64,000 nt of DNA. Origin: Acinetobacter larvae (GTDB lineage: Bacteria > Pseudomonadota > Gammaproteobacteria > Pseudomonadales > Moraxellaceae). The stretch is taken from contig NZ_CP016895.1 of NCBI RefSeq assembly GCF_001704115.1, positions 3,472,001-3,536,000 on the forward strand, read 5' to 3'. The position numbers were made by a program, and so were the translations under genes. Under the pieces are notes generated by a model. The model saw nothing but the letters and a program-made list of their open reading frames with translations. It did not search any database and was not told where the DNA came from. Of the stretch, positions 19,006 to 25,930 are shown in pieces (the stretch's first letter is position 1; each line of letters opens with the position of its first letter).

Positions 19006-19053
19006 TTAAAATTTTCGGATCGTTTTTAGAATAGATTCATATAATGCTACCCT
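19006..19053 (-). pseudogene. 3' tail remnant of a tli4-type immunity gene
   Basis: Read on the minus strand, these bases encode VALYESILKTIRKF followed by a stop. This closely matches the C-terminus of the complete immunity protein encoded at 19364-20392 (LYEKILNSIKKF, stop). Only about 15 codons survive. They are joined directly to the broken lipase fragment upstream, and no start or body of the gene remains. The match is short, so the call rests on position, same-strand orientation and a second similar tail at 22006. Confidence 0.55.
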
Positions 19054-19354
19054 ATCCCCTGATAGCATCCACCATGGTTTTTGTATGGTCAAGTTGAGTT
19101 TGTAGGTCACCAGGTTTAAGTTTAGATCTTTCTTTTGCGACTGTTATTCCCGAGACCTTACTATTTGGCATCTTCCAAACTTGACCTAATGTTTGGTGTT
19201 TAATATTTGAACCCATAATACTGGGTATAAAAATAATAGGACAAACATATTTTGGCGGTGTAATCACTTTACAAATGGACGGTGTTTGCGAGGGGGTGGT
19301 TTGTGAGGTAAGTTTTTGATTATTATGCTCATATGCATCGTGTTGGTATGACAT
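19052..19354 (-). pseudogene. Truncated Tle-type lipase gene (N-terminal about 100 codons only)
   Basis: The frame begins at ATG 19354 with AAGGTG before it, just after the stop of the intact tli4 gene. It encodes the N-terminus of a lipase related to the complete one at 23117-24868. From PIIFIP to MVDA the two are nearly identical at DNA level (19052-19241 against about 24574-24763, three residue changes). One inserted base then shifts the frame to an early stop, and homology ends at about 19053. The catalytic Ser, Asp and His region is missing, so it cannot be an enzyme. Confidence 0.85.
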
Positions 19355-19363
19355 CAACTCACC

Positions 19364-20392
19364 TTAAAACTTCTTGATTGAATTTAATATTTTTTCATAA
19401 AGAAAGTAGGCTTCTTGCTCACTAATACTAGCTGAATCCGTTTCTATATTGTCATGACCACTTTTAACTTCTAACTGTATCAATGGGTCTAAACCATTAC
19501 TGGCTGTGCCGGTATGCTCCCATTTTGCATCAATACCATTGCGGCCTTTCATTGGACTCTTAATGATCCATTCTTGACCCTGTAAAGCAGGCACATTATC
19601 TTGATTTTTCTCACCTTTTCTGAGCGTTTTTAGTTTTGCAAGTGCTGTCGCACCAAAGGCTGAAGCCCTCAGATTGGTCGTGGTCCGATCAATTAAGTTT
19701 TGCAAAACTTTTGTCGTCGCTTCAGTTTCCATAGTAACTTTAACACTTGGCCATTCTTTAAACTTAAAGGTTGTCTGTTGATTACTATATTTAAATTCCT
19801 TGCCATCATCTTGAATAAAACCATTAAATATACACACCCCTGCACGATCCGGAATATCTTCATTATTGCGCGCGCTTAAGTTTTTAACGAGGTACTTTAT
19901 ACTGGCGATACTTTCAGCTTCATAACCCTTTCCATACCTTCCCGTTATTTTAAATAGTGTTCGTTTTGACTTATCATAAACAAAGGCAAAAACCTGTACT
20001 GCTGATCGACCTTGTGCAAAATGAGAATGTGCCCAAATGATTTTAGAAACAGTCTTACCATGCATTTCTACCTTAGTTTGATCTTTTATATAGTCATCTT
20101 CGAAAGAAGTCGATTCTTTTTCTACCCGAGCAATTTCTTCATGAAAACGATCAATCGATACTGCAAGCTCACTTTTGATCCTGAATGAATCATATTTATC
20201 CGAAGAGGTCTGATCTGTAATAATCGCTGTTTTTGGCACCTGAAAACTATACCGCCCAATACACCAATTTTTCATATGATCAAATTTATTCATTGTAAGC
20301 CCATCTGTATTCTCTATCTTATTTGCTTGCGAGCAGCCTAAAAATAGCACAGAACTCGTCGCGATGATGATCACTCTTAATAAGTTGTTCAT
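19364..20392 (-). CDS. Tli4-type lipoprotein immunity protein (second complete copy)
   Basis: A 342-residue predicted lipoprotein (signal MNNLLRVIIIATSSVLFLGC, lipobox LFLGC) of the family that protects against phospholipase effectors of type VI secretion. The N-terminal domain begins with the conserved WCIGRYSFQVP after the Cys, and a second domain follows VCIFNGFIQDDGKEF at about residue 185. AGGAAAG precedes the ATG. The effector gene directly downstream is truncated, so this copy has no intact cognate in the window and may act as an orphan immunity gene. The family assignment is by similarity to the copy beside the intact lipase, and the target is inferred. Confidence 0.8.
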   Translation of the reverse strand: MNNLLRVIIIATSSVLFLGCSQANKIENTDGLTMNKFDHMKNWCIGRYSFQVPKTAIITDQTSSDKYDSFRIKSELAVSIDRFHEEIARVEKESTSFEDDYIKDQTKVEMHGKTVSKIIWAHSHFAQGRSAVQVFAFVYDKSKRTLFKITGRYGKGYEAESIASIKYLVKNLSARNNEDIPDRAGVCIFNGFIQDDGKEFKYSNQQTTFKFKEWPSVKVTMETEATTKVLQNLIDRTTTNLRASAFGATALAKLKTLRKGEKNQDNVPALQGQEWIIKSPMKGRNGIDAKWEHTGTASNGLDPLIQLEVKSGHDNIETDSASISEQEAYFLYEKILNSIKKF

Positions 20393-20399
20393 GCTGCTT

Positions 20400-20949
20400 T
20401 CCTATTGGATAAAAAATTATTCACCTTTAAAATCAAGTAATTCCAAAACAGCCTTGCCGATTGCTAAGGATGTTACCTTTTCAGTTTTAGCTTCCGTATC
20501 CGTCACCCTTCTATGACTTTGCCATCTTCAGAGGGATCAATTGTCCATTATTTTGGCTAGGATCACACATCAAATGGTAAACCTTTACTTTTAGATATTT
20601 TCCCTTTGATTTTTTTAGTTATTCTCCCAGAATTTGTTTGTTCTGGTGAGTCTTCGGTAATAAAACGCTCAAACCGAGAATAATTACTGCGCACTTTCTG
20701 TATCGCTTCATCAAAATCTTTCCGGCTGGCATTTTTCTTGACTGTAATAATAAAAGAATTATATTGATCATAACGTTGCTCTATAAAATCTGCTTCTGCG
20801 GGGATATCTACCACATAACGCCCAATACAATAAGATTTATTCTCTGAAAGATTGATCCTATTATTTACCGCAGTTTGCGTTGTAATCCTATCGGTTTGAC
20901 AGCCACTCATGAGTAGCGGTAATAATAAATATGCCAGCCCTCTTTTCAT
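20400..20949 (-). pseudogene. Decayed tli4-type immunity gene
   Basis: It starts at ATG 20949 (ribosome site AGGAT) with an intact lipoprotein signal (lipobox LMSGC) and the family-typical YCIGRYVVDIP. The frame stops after about 128 codons at 20563. Further downstream, in other frames on the same strand, remnants resembling the family's C-terminal part can be read (TIDPSEDGKVIEG, then VTDTEAKTEKVTSLAIGKAVLELL) up to a stop near 20400. The gene therefore seems to carry an internal deletion plus frameshifts. An IS982-family element sits 6 bp upstream of its ribosome site. A short exported N-terminal fragment could still be made. Confidence 0.7.
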
Positions 20950-20965
20950 GCTCAAATCCTAAATA

Positions 20966-21942
20966 ACCTGAGTTCGACATAAAAAAGTAGAAAAAAAGCC
21001 TTAATGTTTGTAACTTATTGGTTCTTAAGACAAAAGTTAAAACACAAGGCTTTTCTATGGATCATATTACCGAATTATTCTGTAAAGTGGATGATTTTTG
21101 CAAAATATTTAACGAATCTCTAGAGAAAGCTCTTATTCCTGAGCAAAATAAGCCAGTTCAAAAGTCAGCTTTAAGTTTATCTGAGATCATGACAATTGTT
21201 ATCTTATTTCACCAATCAGGTTTTAGATTCTTTAAATATTTTTACTGCCACATGGTCATCCCTTTTTGGAAATCAGCATTTCCTAAGCTGCTGAGCTATA
21301 ATCGTTTTATTGAAATCATGCCACGTTGTTTACAAGCTTTGAGTAGCTTTTTTCATCAGGTTAAAGGAACTGATACAGGAATTAGTATTATTGATTCAAC
21401 CAAACTTGTAGTTTGTCATAATCTTAGAATTAAAAGAAACCGCGTATTTAAAGGCTTAGCGAATCGTGGAAAAAGTAGTACTGGGTGGTTCTATGGTTTT
21501 AAATTACACGTGGTTATCAATAACTTAGGTGAAATTATTAATATTAAAGTAACATCAGGGAATATCCATGATATTGCTGTACTAGAGTCTTTAACCAAAG
21601 AATTAAAAGGCATTTTATTAGGAGATAAAGGCTATTTAAGCAAAGCTAAGACAGAGGCTTTAGCAGCAAGAGGATTAAAAATATTGACTCCATCACGTAA
21701 GAATATGAAAAACAAGCCACTCCGAACTGAAGAAGAAAAACAATTGCTTGGCAGAAGAGGATTAATAGAAACGGTGAATGATCAGTTAAAAAACTTACAT
21801 CAACTTGACCATTCGCGTCATCGTTCTGTGAATAATTTCATGGTAAATATTATGGCTGCTGTAGTGGCTTATTGTTTAAATCCGAATAAGCCAACTTTCA
21901 AAAATATGCTGAAAGGTTGAACGTTTTTCATCGAATTCAGGT
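20966..21942 (+). mobile_element. Insertion sequence, IS982 family, copy 1
   Basis: A 977-bp element with ends ACCTGAGTTCGA (left) and, read inward, ACCTGAATTCGA (right, one mismatch). It is flanked by TAAATA on both sides, a 6-bp target duplication. It lies immediately upstream of the decayed immunity gene, oriented against it. It differs from copy 2 at about five positions only. Confidence 0.9.
21057..21920 (+). CDS. Transposase, IS982 family (copy 1)
   Basis: A 287-residue DDE transposase beginning MDHITELFCKVDDFCKIFN. Catalytic region segments are GISIIDSTKLVVCHNLR, LLGDKGYLSKAKTEAL and RRGLIETVNDQLKN, consistent with the DDE triad of the family. It is intact. The frame is open 13 codons further upstream from a TTG, but the ATG fits the family start. 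It differs from the copy at 22220 by two residues (V/L and E/G), both in the region between the first two catalytic motifs. Confidence 0.93.
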   Translation: MDHITELFCKVDDFCKIFNESLEKALIPEQNKPVQKSALSLSEIMTIVILFHQSGFRFFKYFYCHMVIPFWKSAFPKLLSYNRFIEIMPRCLQALSSFFHQVKGTDTGISIIDSTKLVVCHNLRIKRNRVFKGLANRGKSSTGWFYGFKLHVVINNLGEIINIKVTSGNIHDIAVLESLTKELKGILLGDKGYLSKAKTEALAARGLKILTPSRKNMKNKPLRTEEEKQLLGRRGLIETVNDQLKNLHQLDHSRHRSVNNFMVNIMAAVVAYCLNPNKPTFKNMLKG

Positions 21943-22005
21943 TAAATATATTTCATTGTTATAGGGCTGCAACAGACGATAAATAAATCATTTCTATTGG
22001 GGAAA

Positions 22006-22050
22006 TTAAAATTTTCGGATCGATTGAATGATGGACTCATAAAGGTCGCT
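22006..22050 (-). pseudogene. Second 3' tail remnant of a tli4-type immunity gene
   Basis: On the minus strand this encodes SDLYESIIQSIRKF followed by a stop, very similar to the tail at 19006 (ALYESILKTIRKF) and to the end of the complete copy. The first 17 bases from the stop are identical in the two remnants. A stop codon lies just upstream, so nothing else of the gene remains. It sits between the two IS982 copies. Confidence 0.55.
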
Positions 22051-22128
22051 CTAACCATTTTTAAAATGATTTTTATATCAAATTCAAGCTATTTACACAG
22101 ATTTATTTCAACCACAACCTAAACTATA

Positions 22129-23105
22129 ACCTGAGTTCGACATAAAAAAGTAGAAAAAAAGCCTTAATGTTTGTAACTTATTGGTTCTTAAGACAAAAGT
22201 TAAAACACAAGGCTTTTCTATGGATCATATTACCGAATTATTCTGTAAAGTGGATGATTTTTGCAAAATATTTAACGAATCTCTAGAGAAAGCTCTTATT
22301 CCTGAGCAAAATAAGCCAGTTCAAAAGTCAGCTTTAAGTTTATCTGAGATCATGACAATTGTTATCTTATTTCACCAATCAGGTTTTAGATTCTTTAAAT
22401 ATTTTTACTGCCATATGGTCATCCCTTTTTGGAAATCAGCATTTCCTAAGCTGCTGAGCTATAATCGTTTTATTGAAATCATGCCACGTTGTTTACAAGC
22501 TTTGAGTAGCTTTTTTCATCAGGTTAAAGGAACTGATACAGGAATTAGTATTATTGATTCAACCAAACTTGTAGTTTGTCATAATCTTAGAATTAAAAGA
22601 AACCGCGTATTTAAAGGCTTAGCGAATCGTGGAAAAAGTAGTACTGGGTGGTTCTATGGTTTTAAATTACACGTGGTTATCAATAACTTAGGTGAAATTA
22701 TTAATATTAAATTAACATCAGGGAATATCCATGATATTGCTGTACTAGGGTCTTTAACCAAAGAATTAAAAGGCATTTTATTAGGAGATAAAGGTTATTT
22801 AAGCAAAGCTAAGACAGAGGCTTTAGCAGCAAGAGGATTAAAAATATTGACTCCATCACGTAAGAATATGAAAAACAAGCCACTCCGAACTGAAGAAGAA
22901 AAACAATTGCTTGGCAGAAGAGGATTAATAGAAACGGTGAATGATCAGTTAAAAAACTTACATCAACTTGACCATTCGCGTCATCGTTCTGTGAATAATT
23001 TCATGGTAAATATTATGGCTGCTGTAGTGGCTTATTGTTTAAATCCGAATAAGCCAACTTTCAAAAATATGCTGAAAGGTTGAACGTTTTTCATCGAACT
23101 CAGGT
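22129..23105 (+). mobile_element. Insertion sequence, IS982 family, copy 2
   Basis: 977 bp with perfect terminal inverted repeats (ACCTGAGTTCGA at both ends). It is flanked by a 9-bp target duplication, TAAACTATA. It is in the same orientation as copy 1, 186 bp away, and inserted 11 bp beyond the stop of the complete lipase gene. Confidence 0.93.
22220..23083 (+). CDS. Transposase, IS982 family (copy 2)
   Basis: A 287-residue DDE transposase almost identical to copy 1. The same motifs are present (IIDSTKLVVCHN, LLGDKGYLSKAKTEA, RRGLIETVNDQL). The perfect inverted repeats and intact gene suggest this copy is at least as competent for transposition as copy 1. With the two copies in direct repeat, homologous recombination would delete the 186 bp between them. 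Confidence 0.93.
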   Translation: MDHITELFCKVDDFCKIFNESLEKALIPEQNKPVQKSALSLSEIMTIVILFHQSGFRFFKYFYCHMVIPFWKSAFPKLLSYNRFIEIMPRCLQALSSFFHQVKGTDTGISIIDSTKLVVCHNLRIKRNRVFKGLANRGKSSTGWFYGFKLHVVINNLGEIINIKLTSGNIHDIAVLGSLTKELKGILLGDKGYLSKAKTEALAARGLKILTPSRKNMKNKPLRTEEEKQLLGRRGLIETVNDQLKNLHQLDHSRHRSVNNFMVNIMAAVVAYCLNPNKPTFKNMLKG

Positions 23106-23116
23106 TAAACTATAGA

Positions 23117-24868
23117 CTATCTATATTTAGGTTGAATATTATTTTCTTTGATAATTTTCACAATAGAATAAAGTACAGATCGTTTGACATGTAAATCTTT
23201 GCATGCACCCTGATGATCAAAACCAGTCATTTGGAATACTTGTTTAACACCGTTCTGCTTAAGTGGCCCACGACCAGATTGATAAGGTACAGTACCATCG
23301 CCTGGTGCATCTTGAGAAGATATTTTAAAAGTTCCAAGTTTCCCGCTCTGTAACCTGATGTATCTTAACCCATTATTTTCTTTTACATTGGCTTTTATGT
23401 AATACTTTGCATCTAGCCCCATTTTCATCGCCTCTTCTGCAATGCCCTTATTATGGATTTCTATTTCTTTGGCGCTTACACGTGGTAACCTCTTTATTTG
23501 CTCAGCTGTTAGACCTCCCAATGCATAGTCCAAGGTCCATGTCAATGCACCAAAACTCATATATTTATGATCATGACAATAACTCACATAGCTATGTGGA
23601 TGATATTTCTTTGCAATGATTGAATGGAACTGTCTAACTTTATCTATTTTTTGTTTATAAATCTCCTTTACTTGCTTATCTGGATTATCATTTTTAATAA
23701 GTTTGGCAGGGTCAATGAGTTCTTCTTTGACCATTTCCCACCACACTTTATCTGATTTATAGATCTGCTCATAAGGATCGATTTCTCCTCTTGCATTTTT
23801 ACTGGGCAGATGTGTTTGTACCAATTGGTTTTTTTCATTATGTCCTTGTAAGGTTAACCATGGTTTACGACTATTGTATTCGGCATTGGGGAGTAACTCT
23901 AAACCACCTGGTGCATTGGCCAATACGGCCGTGACATGCTCAGCATCCTTCCCCAATACAAAAGATGTAATCCAATTGACAACGCCTCCGCCTTCATAAG
24001 ATCCCGAAACAATTCGGCGATAGGTTGCGGGTGCACCATCAGCAGGCATTACCGTATGTGCGATCCCTGCGATATCACCACCACAGAGCTGGGATAATCT
24101 ACGTGCAACCAAACCGCCCATGGAATGAGTCACCAGAATAAATTTATGGAACCGCGCACCATATTCAGCTTTTATGGCTTGCATTTTTTTGAGAATAATC
24201 AGAGCAGAATCTTCATTGGACTGCAACCAGTTATAGCCCATGCCATATACAGGGAAATTAAATTTTTTGAGATGTTCAATTTCTGCTGCAGACGTCGCTT
24301 GAAAGCTTTCTATAGCATGCCAGCGGCTTATTTCCTTTTGATCAAGCAAGCTTTTCCATTCATGAATCATCTCTTGCTGTTTCGTGTGCTGCCTTGTACG
24401 ATGCATACCTGCAATCCCCCCAGGACCAGGACTCAGTGGTTTTGCATCCAAACTCACTTGATTGAAGGCTAGCTGCAAGTAGGTCAAAATATCGCCATAA
24501 CTATCCCAATGCACAGTGCCCCAATAACGTTTCCTTAAAGTTGACTCATCCAGTTTAAGTCTTGGATCAACGACGATATCCCCTGAAGCATCCACCATGG
24601 TTTTTATATGGTCAAGTTGAGTTTGTAGGTCACCAGGTTTAAGTTTAGATCTTTCTTTTGCGACTGTTATTCCCGAGACCTTACTATTTGGCATCTTCCA
24701 AACTTCACCTAATGTTTGGTGTTTAATATTTGAACCCATAATACCTGGTATAAAAATAATAGGAATCGTATCTAGCTTAGGTACTTCAACCAGTGTTGCT
24801 ACCCGATGAGTACTTGGTGAAGTGGCCGAATGTGCAGTGATAAGTGTTTTATCCGTATTAGTGCTCAT
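23117..24868 (-). CDS. Type VI secretion lipase effector, Tle family (probably Tle4-like)
   Basis: A 583-residue alpha/beta-hydrolase without a signal peptide. PIIFIPGIMGSNIK near the N-terminus gives the oxyanion-hole type segment. THSMGGLVARR gives the nucleophile Ser at about residue 249, and near the C-terminus GDGTVPY and GFDHQGA offer candidate acid and His residues. This PGAP1/LCAT-like layout fits phospholipase effectors that attack target-cell membranes. The ATG at 24868 has GAGGTG before it and overlaps the immunity gene by 11 bp. The order vgrG-immunity-effector on one strand supports delivery by the adjacent VgrG. The exact Tle subgroup is inferred from the Tli4-type immunity partner. 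Confidence 0.85.
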   Translation of the reverse strand: MSTNTDKTLITAHSATSPSTHRVATLVEVPKLDTIPIIFIPGIMGSNIKHQTLGEVWKMPNSKVSGITVAKERSKLKPGDLQTQLDHIKTMVDASGDIVVDPRLKLDESTLRKRYWGTVHWDSYGDILTYLQLAFNQVSLDAKPLSPGPGGIAGMHRTRQHTKQQEMIHEWKSLLDQKEISRWHAIESFQATSAAEIEHLKKFNFPVYGMGYNWLQSNEDSALIILKKMQAIKAEYGARFHKFILVTHSMGGLVARRLSQLCGGDIAGIAHTVMPADGAPATYRRIVSGSYEGGGVVNWITSFVLGKDAEHVTAVLANAPGGLELLPNAEYNSRKPWLTLQGHNEKNQLVQTHLPSKNARGEIDPYEQIYKSDKVWWEMVKEELIDPAKLIKNDNPDKQVKEIYKQKIDKVRQFHSIIAKKYHPHSYVSYCHDHKYMSFGALTWTLDYALGGLTAEQIKRLPRVSAKEIEIHNKGIAEEAMKMGLDAKYYIKANVKENNGLRYIRLQSGKLGTFKISSQDAPGDGTVPYQSGRGPLKQNGVKQVFQMTGFDHQGACKDLHVKRSVLYSIVKIIKENNIQPKYR

Positions 24869-25919
24869 TCTTATGCACCTCATTATTCGGTGAAAACTCT
24901 ATACTGTTCAACATAAAATTATATAAATCAACAACTTTTTTTTGACTCACCAATGCATCACCAAAACCTTTATTGTCCATTTTATTACTACTTTCCAAAT
25001 GAAAAGCAATTAAAGGGCGCCGTGGATCATCCAACTCCCCTAAATACTGCCAATCCATCAGCTCAAACCCACGCTGAAAAGGTTTTCTTAAAGCGGTATT
25101 GGCACTATACTCCTCGCCCAAGAAGCCATTGATATTTTTCTCACCAATATAAATTTCTGTATCTTTAGATAAAACTTTCACCTCAAGAGGCAAGTTCTCT
25201 GTATTTTTTTTAACCATGGCGATATAGGGAGCATCTGATTCGTATCTTCCGCGATTTTCAATACGCGCCCGAACCTCAGGGTATGAGGGGAAGGTCAATA
25301 AAACCGTGTTGCTAAAATGCCTATAAGCACGCATATCATCTTGAATAAATAGATCGTTCCAACAAATCCCTGCGCGCTCTTCATGTTTTTTTCTCACCTT
25401 AATTTGGGCAAGGTTATACATCATCCTCTTAATTGAATTATCTAAAAGATCATTACTTGCCCCACTTTTTAAGACAATCAATTGCTTAGGGCCAAGATAT
25501 AAATATCCATAGACCTCATAAATAGATTTAACAAATACACCATCACGATAAACGATAATATGACTTATCGAGCCTTGATTTCCATTTACAGGTCCAGACA
25601 TTTCTGATTTTAGTAGTACACCTTCTGTTTCATGTGGCTCGTGTTTTAAATATTGAATCTTATCTGCAATATATTTTTGATAATCCTGATAAGATTTGAC
25701 CTCTTGCTCGATTTCAAAATCACTGCCATTATAATTTAATGACCCATATACCACTTCGGTTTCTTTTGGAACTTTAAGGTTTAATCGACCAACACAGACT
25801 GTTTTCGGGTTGCTATAATCCATCGTCTCAATTCCTGACTGTTCTTTATTCGGTGCGGAGCAAGCTGTTGCTGAGCATGCTGCCATCATGTAAATAAAAA
25901 GTATTTTCCATCGTTTCAT
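24858..25919 (-). CDS. Tli4-type lipoprotein immunity protein (cognate of the intact lipase)
   Basis: A 353-residue predicted lipoprotein (hydrophobic signal, Cys at about residue 20 in SATACS). It has the conserved VCVGRLNLKVPKET early in the mature part and ICWNDLFIQDDMRAYRH opening the second domain. It would sit in the periplasm and neutralise the lipase effector in the producing or sister cell. The gene lies 11 bp after vgrG and overlaps the effector start by 11 bp, so immunity is translated before the toxin. The family was recognised from lipobox, domain layout and neighbours. Cognate pairing is inferred. Confidence 0.85.
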   Translation of the reverse strand: MKRWKILFIYMMAACSATACSAPNKEQSGIETMDYSNPKTVCVGRLNLKVPKETEVVYGSLNYNGSDFEIEQEVKSYQDYQKYIADKIQYLKHEPHETEGVLLKSEMSGPVNGNQGSISHIIVYRDGVFVKSIYEVYGYLYLGPKQLIVLKSGASNDLLDNSIKRMMYNLAQIKVRKKHEERAGICWNDLFIQDDMRAYRHFSNTVLLTFPSYPEVRARIENRGRYESDAPYIAMVKKNTENLPLEVKVLSKDTEIYIGEKNINGFLGEEYSANTALRKPFQRGFELMDWQYLGELDDPRRPLIAFHLESSNKMDNKGFGDALVSQKKVVDLYNFMLNSIEFSPNNEVHKNEH

Positions 25920-25930
25920 TTATATTTACC

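Noticed and set aside
20966..23105. Composite transposon formed by the two IS982 copies
   Set aside because: The 186 bp between the copies carries no passenger gene, and each copy has its own target duplication, showing two independent insertions.
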